Source of the DNA: Sphingomonas colocasiae
Lineage (GTDB): Bacteria > Pseudomonadota > Alphaproteobacteria > Sphingomonadales > Sphingomonadaceae
Reading direction: 5' to 3'
Assembly (NCBI RefSeq): GCF_019880585.1
Contig: NZ_JAINVV010000009.1
Location: forward strand, 248,001-312,000
DNA length: 64,000 bases
A model generated the notes under the pieces. The model had not been told where the DNA came from and searched no databases. It saw nothing but the letters and a program-made list of their open reading frames with translations. This document shows, one piece after another, positions 49,770 through 59,109 of the stretch (positions within the stretch are counted from its first letter, which is position 1; each line of letters starts with the position of its first letter). The translations under genes and the position numbers were made by a program.

Positions 49770-52135
49770 AGTTCACCCTGTCCTGGCTCAAGGAGCATCT
49801 CGACACCCAGGCATCGCTCGACGCGATCCTGGACACGCTCAACGCGATCGGCATCGAGGTCGAAGGCGTCGAGAATCCGGCCGAGAAGCTTGCGCCCTTC
49901 ACCATCGCCCGGGTGCTGACCGCCGCACCGCATCCGCAGGCGGACAAGCTGCAGGTGCTTTCGGTCGATGCCGGCAACGGGCCGCTCCAGGTCGTCTGCG
50001 GCGCGCCCAATGCGCGTGCGGGCCTGGTCGGCGTGTTCGGCGCGCCCGGCGCCTATGTGCCCGGCAGCGACATCACCTTGAAGGTGGCGGCGATCCGCGG
50101 TGTCGAATCGAACGGCATGATGTGCTCGGTGCGCGAACTCGAACTCGGCGACGAACATGACGGCATCATCGAACTGCCGGCCGATGCGCCGGTGGGCGCG
50201 AATTATGCCGCCTGGGCGGAACTCGACGATCCGGTGATCGACGTGTCGATCACGCCCAACCGGCAGGATTGCATGGGTGTGCGCGGCATCGCGCGCGATC
50301 TGGCGGCGGCGGGCATCGGTTCGCTGAAGCCGCTGGCCGTCGCGCCGGTTTCGGGCGAAGGCGCCGGCCCCGACGTGCGCACCGACGATCCCGAGGGCTG
50401 CCCGGCCTTTTTCGGCCAGTCGGTCTCCGGCGTCACCAACGGCGCCAGCCCGGCCTGGATGGCGAAGCGGCTGAAGGCGATCGGCCAGAAGCCGATCTCC
50501 GCGCTGGTCGACATCACCAATTATGTGATGATCGATCTCGGCCGGCCGCTGCACGTCTACGACCGCGCCAGGCTGAGCGGCGCGCTGGTCGCGCGGCGCG
50601 CACAGGATGGCGAGAGCGTGCTGGCGCTGAACGGCCGCACCTACACGCTCGATCCGTCGATGACGGTGATCGCCGACGATGCGCATGTCCATGACATCGG
50701 CGGCATCATGGGCGGCGAGGATTCGGGCGTGCAGGCGGAAACCACCGACGTGCTGATCGAATGCGCCTATTTCACGCCCGAGCGGATCGCGGTGACCGGG
50801 CAGAAGCTGGGCCTGACCAGCGATGCGCGCAGCCGTTTCGAGCGCGGTGTCGATCCGGCGTTCCTGGAGGATGGCCTCGCCATCGCCACGCGGCTGGTGA
50901 CCGAGCTGTGCGGCGGCACCGCGAGCAATGTCACCCGCGCCGGCGCGGCGCCCACCGCGATGGCGACGCATGATTATGATCCGGCGATGACCGGCACGCT
51001 CGCCGGCGTCGCGGTCGATGCCGACAGGCAGGCGGCGATCCTCGAAAGCCTGGGCTTCGCGGTCGTCCAGGGCACGCCCTGGCGGGTCACCGCGCCCACC
51101 TGGCGTCGTGACGTCATCGGCGCCGCCGACCTTGTCGAAGAGGTGGTCCGCATCGTCGGGCTCGATCATGTGCCCTCCACCCCGCTGCCGCGCGCACCGG
51201 GCGTGGCGAAGCCCACCGCAACCGCCGAGCAGCTCGTCGAACGGCGTGCGCGGCGTACGGCTGCGGCACGCGGGCTGAACGAAGCGGTGACGTGGAGCTT
51301 CCTGTCGGAGAAGGACGCGGCGGCGTTCGGCGGCGGCGCCTGGACGCTCGCCAATCCGATTTCGGAAGACATGAAGGTGATGCGCCCGTCGCTGCTGCCC
51401 GGCCTGCTCGCCGCCGCCGCGCGCAACCAGGCGCGCGGCGCGGAAACGATCCGGCTGTTCGAGATCGGCCGGCGCTATTTCGCCGATGCCGAGCGGCTGA
51501 CCCTGGGCTTCGTGCTCGCGGGCGACCGGACGGCGCGGAGCTGGCAGGCCGGCAAGGCGGCGGGATTCGACGCGTTCGACGCCAAGGCCGAAATATTGGC
51601 GCTGCTCGCCGCGGCGGGCGCCCCGGTCGACAATCTCCAGAGCTTCGGCGAAGCCGGCGATCATTATCATCCCGGCCAGTCGGCGACGCTCAGGCTCGGC
51701 CCCAAGACGGTGCTCGCCGCCTATGGCACGCTGCATCCGCTGACCGCCAAGGCGTTCGACCTGAACGGCACGGTGGTGGCGGGCGAGATCTTCCTCGACG
51801 CGATCCCGGCAAAGCGCGCCTCCGGCCATATGCGCGCATCCTTCGCTCCGCCCGCCCTGCAGCCGGTGACGCGCGACTTCGCTTTCCTGGTGCCCGCCGA
51901 CATGCCGGCGGACTCGCTGGTCCGCGCGGTCAAGGGCGCGGACAAGCAGGCGATCGTCGCGGCGCGGCTGTTCGACGTGTTCAGCGGCCAAGGCGTCGAG
52001 ACCGGCTATAAATCGCTGGCGGTCGAGGTGGTACTCCAGCCCGGCGAGAAGAGCTTCACTGACGAGGAACTGAAGGCGATCGCGGACCGTGTCGTCGCGG
52101 CCGCCGCCAAGCAGGGCGCGGTGCTCAGGGGCTAG
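49766..52135 (+). CDS. pheT: Phenylalanyl-tRNA synthetase beta subunit
   Basis: A 789-residue beta subunit. It opens [21 protein letters not shown], followed by a tRNA-binding EMAP-like domain (about 40-150), B3/B4 editing region, B5 (about 400-470: [31 protein letters not shown]), a catalytic-like core and the C-terminal anticodon-binding FDX-ACB domain (about 695-788: [27 protein letters not shown]). ATGA overlap with pheS and GGAGGAG upstream fix the start. The length is typical. Confidence 0.96.
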   Translation: MKFTLSWLKEHLDTQASLDAILDTLNAIGIEVEGVENPAEKLAPFTIARVLTAAPHPQADKLQVLSVDAGNGPLQVVCGAPNARAGLVGVFGAPGAYVPGSDITLKVAAIRGVESNGMMCSVRELELGDEHDGIIELPADAPVGANYAAWAELDDPVIDVSITPNRQDCMGVRGIARDLAAAGIGSLKPLAVAPVSGEGAGPDVRTDDPEGCPAFFGQSVSGVTNGASPAWMAKRLKAIGQKPISALVDITNYVMIDLGRPLHVYDRARLSGALVARRAQDGESVLALNGRTYTLDPSMTVIADDAHVHDIGGIMGGEDSGVQAETTDVLIECAYFTPERIAVTGQKLGLTSDARSRFERGVDPAFLEDGLAIATRLVTELCGGTASNVTRAGAAPTAMATHDYDPAMTGTLAGVAVDADRQAAILESLGFAVVQGTPWRVTAPTWRRDVIGAADLVEEVVRIVGLDHVPSTPLPRAPGVAKPTATAEQLVERRARRTAAARGLNEAVTWSFLSEKDAAAFGGGAWTLANPISEDMKVMRPSLLPGLLAAAARNQARGAETIRLFEIGRRYFADAERLTLGFVLAGDRTARSWQAGKAAGFDAFDAKAEILALLAAAGAPVDNLQSFGEAGDHYHPGQSATLRLGPKTVLAAYGTLHPLTAKAFDLNGTVVAGEIFLDAIPAKRASGHMRASFAPPALQPVTRDFAFLVPADMPADSLVRAVKGADKQAIVAARLFDVFSGQGVETGYKSLAVEVVLQPGEKSFTDEELKAIADRVVAAAAKQGAVLRG

Positions 52136-52149
52136 AAGGGGAAATAACC

Positions 52150-52893
52150 ATGCGTACGGCGTTCATCACTGGGGCAACATCGGGTTTCGGCGAGGCGGCG
52201 GCGCGCGCCTTCGTGAAGGCGGGCTGGCGCGTCGTCGGCACCGGCCGGCGCGCGGACCGGCTGGAGCAGCTTGCGGCCGAGCTGGGTGAGGCTTTTCACG
52301 GCGCGGTCTTCGACGTTCGCGACGAAGCGGCGCGCGATGCGGCGCTCGATGCGCTGCCCGAAGGGTTCGGCGAGATCGACCTGCTGGTGAACAATGCCGG
52401 CCTGGCGCTGGGCACCGAGCCCGCCCAGGCGGCCTCGCTGACCAACTGGAAGACGATGATCGACACCAATGTGACGGCGCTGGCATCGATCACCCACCGG
52501 ATGCTGCCGAGCCTGATCGCCCGGCGCGGCGCGATCATCAACATCTCGTCGGTCGCGGCCAGCTACCCCTATACCGGCGGCAACGTCTATGGCGGCACCA
52601 AGGCGTTCGTGCGCCAGTTCAGCCTGAACCTGCGTTCGGACCTGGCGGGCACCGGCGTGCGCGTGACCTCGATCGAGCCGGGCATGGCGGAAACCGAATT
52701 CACGCTGATCCGCACCGGCAGCCAGCAGGCGTCCGACACGCTCTATTCGGGTGCTGGACCGATGACCGGCGGCGATATCGCCGAAACATTGCTGTGGGTG
52801 GCCGAACTGCCACCGCACCTGAACATCAACACGATCGAACTGATGCCCGTGAACCAGAGCTTTGCGGGCTTCGCCGTTCACCGCGAAAGCTGA
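52150..52893 (+). CDS. NADP-dependent SDR (YdfG-like hydroxy-acid dehydrogenase)
   Basis: A 247-residue classical short-chain dehydrogenase: cofactor motif TGATSGFG (7-14), NNAG (81-84), catalytic Ser134, Tyr147 and Lys151 (ISSVAASYPYTGGNVYGGTK). Substrate-loop text EPGMAETEFTLIR and C-terminal NTIELMPVNQSFAGFAVHR resemble E. coli YdfG, which oxidises 3-hydroxy acids, serine and allo-threonine. It lies 14 bases after pheT, with AAGGGGAAATAACC before ATG, so is probably co-transcribed. Confidence 0.88.
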   Translation: MRTAFITGATSGFGEAAARAFVKAGWRVVGTGRRADRLEQLAAELGEAFHGAVFDVRDEAARDAALDALPEGFGEIDLLVNNAGLALGTEPAQAASLTNWKTMIDTNVTALASITHRMLPSLIARRGAIINISSVAASYPYTGGNVYGGTKAFVRQFSLNLRSDLAGTGVRVTSIEPGMAETEFTLIRTGSQQASDTLYSGAGPMTGGDIAETLLWVAELPPHLNINTIELMPVNQSFAGFAVHRES

Positions 52894-52901
52894 TTCCACC
52901 G

Positions 52902-54467
52902 ATGAACCGACCCGACCGCCGCACCTTCGCGATCATTTCGCACCCTGACGCGGGCAAGACCACGCTGACCGAAAAGCTGCTGCTGTTCGGCGGCGCCATC
53001 CATCTGGCCGGCGAGGTGAAGGCGCGCGGCGCGAACCGGCGCGCGCGATCGGACTGGATGAAGATCGAGCAGCAGCGCGGCATCTCGGTCACATCCTCGG
53101 TCATGACCTTCGAACGCGAAGGCATCACCTTCAACCTGCTCGACACGCCGGGCCACGAGGATTTCTCCGAAGACACCTATCGCACGCTCACCGCCGTCGA
53201 TTCGGCGGTGATGGTGATCGACGCCGCCAAGGGCATCGAGGCGCAGACGCGCAAGCTGTTCGAAGTATGCCGGCTGCGTTCGGTGCCGATCATCACCTTC
53301 GTCAACAAGGTCGATCGCGAAGGCCGTGACGCCTTCGCGCTGCTCGACGAGATCGCCGACATGCTCGCGCTCGACGTGACGCCGATGAGCTGGCCGGTCG
53401 GCATGGGCGGCCTGTTCGAGGGGATTTACGACCTCAATGCCAACCGGCTGATGCAGCCGAGCGGCGACAGCCGGGCGTTCGAAGGCAAGACCGCGAGTTT
53501 TTCGGGCCTCGACGATCCGAAGCTTGCCGACGCGCTGTCCGCGCAGGGCCTCGAGCGACTGCGCGAGGAGGCCGAGCTGGCGGTGGGCGGCTATGGCGAA
53601 TTCGATCCCGAAGCCTATCGCCATGGCGACCTGACCCCGGTCTATTTCGGATCGGCGCTGAAGGAATTCGGCGTCGGCGAACTGATCGACGCGCTGGCCC
53701 GCTTCGCGCCGCCGCCACGGCCGCAACCGGCGGAGCCCGCGCCGGTTTCGCCCGATCATGCGGGCGTCACCGGCTTCGTGTTCAAGGTGCAGGCGAACAT
53801 GGACCCGCAGCACCGCGACCGCATCGCCTTCATGCGGCTCTGCTCGGGCAAGTTCCGGCGCGGCATGAAGCTGACGCCGTCGGGATCGGGCAAGCCGATC
53901 GCGGTGCACAGCCCGATCATGTTCTTCGCGCAGGATCGCGAGCTTGCCGAGGAAGCCTGGCCGGGCGACATCATCGGCATTCCCAATCACGGCACCTTGC
54001 GCGTCGGCGACACGCTGACCGAGGGTGAGGGCATCCGCTTCACCGGCTTGCCCAATTTCGCGCCGGAGATCCTGCGCCGCGTCGCACTGGTCGATCCCAC
54101 CAAGACCAAGCAGCTGCGCAAGGCGCTGGACGATCTTTCCGAGGAAGGCGTGATCCAGGTCTTCTATCCCGAGATCGGATCGAATTGGGTGGTCGGCGTC
54201 GTCGGCCAGCTCCAGCTCGAAGTGCTGCTGAGCCGGCTGGAAGCCGAATATAAGGTGGCGGCGCGGCTGGAGCCCTCGCCCTGGGATACGGCGCGCTGGA
54301 TCGCTGGCGACGACGCGGCGATCAAGGCCTTTGCGTCGATCAATTCCTCGCAGCTGTCGCGCGACCGCGACGGCGCGCTGGTGTTCATGGCCAAGAGCGC
54401 CTGGGAAGTCGGCTATGTGCAGGAGCGCAATCCCGACATTCGCTTCAGCGCGACGAAAGAGCGCTGA
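52902..54467 (+). CDS. prfC: Peptide chain release factor 3
   Basis: A 521-residue translational GTPase that releases RF1/RF2 from the ribosome. G1 SHPDAGKT (13-20), the switch region QQRGISVTSSVM, G3 DTPGHED (81-87), G4 NKVD (135-138) and G5 region SWPVG. C-terminal domains include TGFVFKVQANMDPQHRDRIAFMRLCSGKF and VGVVGQLQLEVLLSRLEAEY. The start 52902 (MNRPDRRTFAI) is preferred; the frame is open upstream in the SDR. It is the last gene before the repeat cluster. Confidence 0.96.
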   Translation: MNRPDRRTFAIISHPDAGKTTLTEKLLLFGGAIHLAGEVKARGANRRARSDWMKIEQQRGISVTSSVMTFEREGITFNLLDTPGHEDFSEDTYRTLTAVDSAVMVIDAAKGIEAQTRKLFEVCRLRSVPIITFVNKVDREGRDAFALLDEIADMLALDVTPMSWPVGMGGLFEGIYDLNANRLMQPSGDSRAFEGKTASFSGLDDPKLADALSAQGLERLREEAELAVGGYGEFDPEAYRHGDLTPVYFGSALKEFGVGELIDALARFAPPPRPQPAEPAPVSPDHAGVTGFVFKVQANMDPQHRDRIAFMRLCSGKFRRGMKLTPSGSGKPIAVHSPIMFFAQDRELAEEAWPGDIIGIPNHGTLRVGDTLTEGEGIRFTGLPNFAPEILRRVALVDPTKTKQLRKALDDLSEEGVIQVFYPEIGSNWVVGVVGQLQLEVLLSRLEAEYKVAARLEPSPWDTARWIAGDDAAIKAFASINSSQLSRDRDGALVFMAKSAWEVGYVQERNPDIRFSATKER

Positions 54468-54471
54468 TCTC

Positions 54472-54612
54472 AATCCTCTCCACGCGAAGCGTGGGGAGGG
54501 GGACCACCCGAAGGGTGGTGGAGGGGAGAGCCGCGTAGCGGCGACTGCGTCGCCGTCCCCTCCACCATGCCTATCGGCATGGTCCCCCTCCCCATCGCAG
54601 ATGGGGAGGATT
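54472..54612. repeat. 141-bp inverted pair of composite palindromes
   Basis: Half 1 (54472-54537) and the reverse complement of half 2 (54556-54612) share the frame ATCCTC-CCA-loop-TGGGGAGGGGGACCA-loop-TGGTGGAGGGGA. Each half holds two hairpins whose stems differ by compensatory changes (CCACGC/GCGTGG against CCATC/GATGG; CCACCC/GGGTGG against CCATGCC/GGCATGG). A short GC-rich spacer joins the halves. It fills the convergent gap between prfC and the MFS gene, and T-runs at 54611 could end prfC transcription. Confidence 0.8.
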
Positions 54613-54613
54613 T

Positions 54614-55924
54614 TTAATCCACCCAGTCCGCGCGGAGCGGCTCTGCCGCCAGCGCCATCAGCAGGGCCGCGATCAGGTAGAAGACCAGCGCGATCAGCAT
54701 CGAGATCTTGAGCGCATCGTCGCCATAGCTGGCGGTCAGTCCGTCGGAGAGCGCACCGAGCACGAAGGTGCCGCCGCCGATACCCACCAGATTGTTGATC
54801 AGCAGGAAGCTGGCCGATGCGGTCGCGCGCATCTCCGCCGGCACGAGATGCTGCACGGCGGTGATCACCGGGCCAAGCCAGACATAGGCGAGCGCCTGGG
54901 GTATGATGAAGAGCGCGAAGGCGAGCGCCACCGAACCCGAAAGGATGCCCGCGGCGAACAACGGCACCGCCAGCAGGAAGGCGAGCGCCGGGATGCTCGC
55001 GAACCGCCCGCGATCGCGGGCACCCAACCGATCCCCGATCATGCCGCCGCCAAGCACGCCGGCGACGCCGCCGAGCAGCAGCACGCCGCCATAGAATTGC
55101 GAGGTCTGGACGAGATCGAGCGCGAAGCTGCGCTGGAGCAATTGGGGAAACCAGAAGGCGAAGCCATAGCCCAGCATCGAGCTGGATGCGGCGCCGAGCG
55201 CCATCAGCCAGAAGCTGCGCTTGCGCGCGAGCATCGGAAACACCGCCTTGAGCGGAGTCGTCTGGGACGACTTCGGCGCACGTGCGGGTTCGCGGACGAT
55301 CAGGCGGAACAACGGCGCGATGAGCACGCCCGCCAGCCCCACGGCGATGAAAGCCGCGCGCCAGTCGACACGCGCCGCGATATAGCCGCCGAACATCACG
55401 CCGAGCGCGGCGCCGAGCGGGATGCCCAGCGAATAGACGGCGAGCGCGCGGGCGCGTTCGCGCGGCGGGAAATAATCGGCGATCAGGGCATAGGACGGCG
55501 CGACCCCGCCCGCTTCGCCCACGCCGACGCCGAGCCGCGCGAGGAAGAGCTGCCAGAAGCCGGTGGCCATGCCGCACAAGGCGGTGAAGCCGCTCCATAC
55601 CGCGAGCGATCCGGTGATCACCCAGGTGCGGCTGGTGCGATCGGCCAGCAAGGCCAGCGGCACTGCCAGCGTCGAATAGAGCGCGGCGAAGGCGATGCCC
55701 CCGAGCACCCCGAGCTGCGTGTCGCTGAGCCCGAGCTCCGCCTTGATCGGCCCGGCAAGGATGCCGAGGATCTGACGGTCGACGAAATTGAAGGTGTAGA
55801 CGATCAGCAGCATCGCCAGCACGGCGAAGCGATAGCGCGAAACGCCCTCTTCCCCTTGCGGGGAAGAGGGCAGGGAGGCCGGCACGGGGGCGGGAGAGGA
55901 AGCGCTGGAGTCCTTGTGGGTCAC
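54614..55924 (-). CDS. MFS transporter
   Basis: A 436-residue major facilitator with about 12 membrane helices. Helix 1 starts at YRFAVLAMLLIVYTFNFVDRQILGI (about 31-55), motif A-like GVLGGIAFAALYSTLAVPLALLADRTSRTW follows, and the RARALAVYSLGIPLGAALGVMFGGYIAARVDWRAAFIAVGLAG region matches organic-acid/sugar-phosphate-type MFS of sphingomonads. GTG 55924 has GGGAAGGGA upstream, but codons 19-27 (PSSPQGEEG) are the translation of a 12-bp hairpin repeat, so translation could start further in. It lies downstream of the TonB receptor gene (70 bp) on the same strand; import of the same substrate is plausible. Confidence 0.85.
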   Translation of the reverse strand: MTHKDSSASSPAPVPASLPSSPQGEEGVSRYRFAVLAMLLIVYTFNFVDRQILGILAGPIKAELGLSDTQLGVLGGIAFAALYSTLAVPLALLADRTSRTWVITGSLAVWSGFTALCGMATGFWQLFLARLGVGVGEAGGVAPSYALIADYFPPRERARALAVYSLGIPLGAALGVMFGGYIAARVDWRAAFIAVGLAGVLIAPLFRLIVREPARAPKSSQTTPLKAVFPMLARKRSFWLMALGAASSSMLGYGFAFWFPQLLQRSFALDLVQTSQFYGGVLLLGGVAGVLGGGMIGDRLGARDRGRFASIPALAFLLAVPLFAAGILSGSVALAFALFIIPQALAYVWLGPVITAVQHLVPAEMRATASASFLLINNLVGIGGGTFVLGALSDGLTASYGDDALKISMLIALVFYLIAALLMALAAEPLRADWVD

Positions 55925-55970
55925 GTCACGCTTTCCCTTCCCCGCCTCTCCCCGCCGGCAGGGGGAGAGG
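55844..55970. repeat. Hairpin pair flanking the MFS start codon
   Basis: GCCCTCTTCCCC (55844-55855) pairs with 55860-55871 (12 bp, TTGC loop), inside the MFS coding region. CCTCTCCCC (55945-55953) pairs with GGGGAGAGG (55962-55970) just upstream. The two hairpins are similar in sequence and lie in opposite orientation, like a REPIN with the start codon between them. The upstream hairpin may also end transcription of the TonB receptor gene. Confidence 0.65.
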
Positions 55971-55994
55971 CTGACCTGATCAGAACTTCGGACC

Positions 55995-58319
55995 CTAGAA
56001 TTTCAGGCCCAGGGTGGCGAACACCTGACGCGGATTGCCGTAGAAGGCGGTGAGCACGCCTTCCTTGCCGAGCGTCGAGACATTGCCGTTCATATAGTTG
56101 TAGCCCGAGGTGATATAGCGCTTGTCGGTCAGGTTCTTGCCATGAACGCCGATCGAATAGCGATCGTCGTCCGACGTCCAGACCAGGCTGGCATCCCACA
56201 GCGCATAGCCGGGCTGGTCTAGCGCCGGGATCGGCACTTCGAACTGATGGGTCAGGCTGCGATAGGAAAGCGTGGTCGATGCATTGACCATGCCGCCCAT
56301 CGCGGGAATGCCGGCCGCGAGCGTGCCCGATGCCGTCCATTTCGGCGTGTTCTGGAAGGTCCGCTGCTTGGCGACATCGGCACCGGTGGGGCCGATGAAG
56401 CGCTTATACTGTGCATCGATATAGCCGAGCGCGCCGTTGAAGGAGAAACGCGATCCCGCGCCCGCGAAGTCGCGCGCGAGCACGGCGTTCGCTTCGAGCT
56501 CGAGCCCCTTGATCGTCGCCTTCGCCGCGTTGGTGGTGATGCCGCAGAAGCCCGGCAGGCCACCGACGAGACAGCCGACCGAACCGGGGATCTGCACGTC
56601 CTTGTAGTTCGAATAGAAGCCGGCCAGGCTGAGCGTCAGGCGGCGATCGAACAACGAACCCTTATAGCCGACTTCATAGGTATCGACCTTTTCCGGATCG
56701 AAGGAGAGGAAATTGTAGATGTCCTGATAGGTCTGGCCTGCGGCCGGATTGCTCGCCGGTGCCGACGTGCCCGAGCCGCGCGGATCGAAGCCGCCGCCCT
56801 TGAAGCCCTTGGAATAGGACGCGTAGACCATGTTGTCGTCGTCGGGCTTGAAGCTGAGCGACGCGCGCGGCGTGAATTCCTTGAAAGTGCGTTCGCCCCG
56901 GAAGTTGGTTGCCACCGCGATCGCGATCGGCGCGAGCGTGCCGCCGAATTCGGGCGAGAGGCCTGTGATCCGGTTCGCCTTGTAGACAAAGGCATTGCGC
57001 TTGTCGTTGGTGAAGCGCCCGCCGACCGACAGGCTGAGCTGATCGGTGAAGTCGAAGGTGAAATCGCCGAAGACTGACCAAGTGTCAGTCCGCACGTCGC
57101 CGGCGGTATAGCCGTTAAGGCCGGGGAAGCCGATTGGCGCGCCGGTCAGCCCCAGCAGCACGTCGAACGAGGTCGAGGCGCGGGCATCCAGATAATAGAA
57201 GCCGACCAGGCCGTGCAGCCGCTCGCTTTCGTACAGCACCTGGAATTCCTGGCTGATCTGTTCGTTGCGATAAACGGCGGGCACATCGACATCGACCGAG
57301 GGCAGCGCGTCGAAATCGATCGGCGTGAAGCTGCGATCCTTGCGCCAGGCGCTGATCGAGCGCAGCGTGATCGCGTCGCTCAGTTCGGCGGTGATGTTCA
57401 TCGCGAGGCCATAAGCCTCGATATCCTGCTTCGGCTTGTTGAGTCCGGCGCGCGTGTCGAAGACATTGTCGAGCACCGGCGCACCCGAGACGAGGCCCGG
57501 GATCAGCCGGTGGCCGTTGCGCGGATCGGACTTGTCGCGCGTGTAATCGCCCGAGAGGCGGATCAGCACCGGCGCGCCGTTGCCGCCGAACTCGATCGTG
57601 CCGCGTCCGGCCCAGACATCCTTGTTGTAGTTCTCGAGGCCCGGAATGTTGAGATTGTCGCCGAAACCGCCGCGCGACAGCCGGGCGACCGAGCCGCCGA
57701 TGCGGATCAGATCGCTGATCGGCGTGCTGGCGGTGACGACCAGATCGGCTTGGTTATAGGTGCCGTAAGTGGCGCGGATCTTGAGCTGGGTCTCGTCCGG
57801 CAGCGCGCGCGTCACATATTTGACCGCGCCGCCGATGGTGTTGCGGCCGTAAAGCGTGCCCTGCGGCCCACGCAGCACCTCGATGCGTTCGACGTCGTAG
57901 ATGTCGAGCACCGCGGCCTGGGGCCGGTTGAGATAGACATCGTCCAGATAGACGCCGATGCCGGCTTCGAAACCGGGAACCGGATCCTGCTGGCCGACGC
58001 CGCGAATGAAGGCGGTGAGCGTCGAATTGGTGCCGCGCGAATTCTCGAGCGTGGTGTTGGGGGTGACGTTCGAGATTTCGGTGATGTCGATCGCGCCTGC
58101 ACGTTCGAGCTGCGCGCCCGAAAAGGCGGTGACCGCGATCGGCACGTCGAGCAGGCTTTCCTCGCGGCGGCGCGCGGTGACGACGATATCGCCGCCATCG
58201 TCCTCGGCCGTGGCTTCGGGGGCGGCGGTTTCCTGGGCGAATGCGGGTTGCGCCGAAAGCGCGGCGATGGCGGCACCCAGGCTGAACAATGTGCGGGTGG
58301 ACAGATCGATACGGGACAT
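55995..58319 (-). CDS. TonB-dependent outer-membrane receptor
   Basis: A 774-residue receptor: signal peptide 1-28, a TonB-box-like segment DIVVTARRREESLLDVPIAVTAFSG (about 44-68), plug domain (about 60-170, with NTIGGAVKYVTRA), then a 22-strand barrel ending VFATLGLKF with the C-terminal Phe needed for assembly. The sphingomonad style of plug (VPIAVTAFSGAQLERAGAIDITEIS) is common in receptors for diverse organic ligands and siderophores; the ligand is unknown. The start 58319 has GGGGAGGAG upstream. It is divergent from a TetR gene, with a shared palindrome. Confidence 0.93.
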   Translation of the reverse strand: MSRIDLSTRTLFSLGAAIAALSAQPAFAQETAAPEATAEDDGGDIVVTARRREESLLDVPIAVTAFSGAQLERAGAIDITEISNVTPNTTLENSRGTNSTLTAFIRGVGQQDPVPGFEAGIGVYLDDVYLNRPQAAVLDIYDVERIEVLRGPQGTLYGRNTIGGAVKYVTRALPDETQLKIRATYGTYNQADLVVTASTPISDLIRIGGSVARLSRGGFGDNLNIPGLENYNKDVWAGRGTIEFGGNGAPVLIRLSGDYTRDKSDPRNGHRLIPGLVSGAPVLDNVFDTRAGLNKPKQDIEAYGLAMNITAELSDAITLRSISAWRKDRSFTPIDFDALPSVDVDVPAVYRNEQISQEFQVLYESERLHGLVGFYYLDARASTSFDVLLGLTGAPIGFPGLNGYTAGDVRTDTWSVFGDFTFDFTDQLSLSVGGRFTNDKRNAFVYKANRITGLSPEFGGTLAPIAIAVATNFRGERTFKEFTPRASLSFKPDDDNMVYASYSKGFKGGGFDPRGSGTSAPASNPAAGQTYQDIYNFLSFDPEKVDTYEVGYKGSLFDRRLTLSLAGFYSNYKDVQIPGSVGCLVGGLPGFCGITTNAAKATIKGLELEANAVLARDFAGAGSRFSFNGALGYIDAQYKRFIGPTGADVAKQRTFQNTPKWTASGTLAAGIPAMGGMVNASTTLSYRSLTHQFEVPIPALDQPGYALWDASLVWTSDDDRYSIGVHGKNLTDKRYITSGYNYMNGNVSTLGKEGVLTAFYGNPRQVFATLGLKF

Positions 58320-58383
58320 GGCTTTCACTCCTCCCCATGACAGATGGCTCAACCTCTACTGGGTTGTGCCGGCTCGAAACGGG

Positions 58384-58417
58384 CCTATACTGAAACCTGA
58401 ACCAAGTTTCAACTTGG
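58384..58417 (-). promoter_or_regulatory. Promoter of the TonB receptor gene with overlapping operator
   Basis: On the minus strand TTGAAA (58412-58407) is followed after 17 bases by TATAGG (58389-58384), a good sigma-70-type promoter for the receptor gene. CCAAGTT (58402-58408) and AACTTGG (58411-58417) form a palindrome overlapping the -35 box, 21 bp before the TetR start codon. The TetR product is the likely ligand; binding is inferred. Confidence 0.7.
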
Positions 58418-58437
58418 GTTGATGACGGGAGGAAAAA

Positions 58438-59076
58438 ATGTCGGGCGAGCGTAGCGCCGAAGACACAGTGGGAGCGTCCCCGACCAGCGAAGCGAAGACG
58501 CCGCGCACCGAGCGCGGGCGCCGGACGCTGCGCGCGATCCTCGACGCGGCGGCGGCGGAATTCGGCGAAAAGGGGTTTCACGAAGGCTCGATCAGCGGGA
58601 TCACCAGTCGCGCCGGCGTCGCGCTGGGCAGCTTCTACACCTATTTCGATTCGAAGGACGAAGTGTTCCGAGCATTGGTGCGCGACATGAGCGCGCAGGT
58701 GCGTGACCATGTCGGCCCGCGCGTACAGGCGGCGACCGACGAGATCGACGCCGAGCGGATCGGCCTGGAATCCTTCCTGACCTTCGTGCGCGAGCACAAG
58801 GAAATCTACCGGATCATCGACGAATCCGAATTCGTCGATCCCGACAGCTATCGCCAGCATTATGCGAGCTCGGTCGAGCGCATCGCGAAACGCCTGCAGG
58901 CCGGTGCCGCGCGCGGCGAGGTCCGCGCCGATGTCGGCGAGGTCCATGCCTGGGCGGTGATGGGCATGAACGTGTTCCTGGGCCTGCGCTATGGCGTCTG
59001 GGACGAGGATGTCAGCCCCGAAGACGTCGCGGCGACCGCGAACGAGATCCTGCGCAAAGGCTTGGCACCGAACTAA
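58438..59076 (+). CDS. TetR family transcriptional regulator
   Basis: A 212-residue regulator: N-terminal HTH (about 28-75, RTLRAILDAAAAEFGEKGFHEGSISGITSRAGVALGSFYTYFDSKDEVFRALV), then a helical ligand-binding domain. GGGAGGA upstream of ATG 58438 fixes the start. It is divergent from the TonB receptor gene, and a palindrome in the shared gap overlaps the receptor promoter, so it probably represses the receptor and possibly itself. The effector is unknown. It is convergent with the amine oxidase gene. Confidence 0.9.
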   Translation: MSGERSAEDTVGASPTSEAKTPRTERGRRTLRAILDAAAAEFGEKGFHEGSISGITSRAGVALGSFYTYFDSKDEVFRALVRDMSAQVRDHVGPRVQAATDEIDAERIGLESFLTFVREHKEIYRIIDESEFVDPDSYRQHYASSVERIAKRLQAGAARGEVRADVGEVHAWAVMGMNVFLGLRYGVWDEDVSPEDVAATANEILRKGLAPN

Positions 59077-59109
59077 TTCCGCCCTGAAGGGGAGGGTTTC
59101 AGGAGAACA

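Noticed and set aside
49715-51991. 758-codon minus-strand frame opposite pheT
   Set aside because: Antisense shadow of pheT; no domain and no start context.
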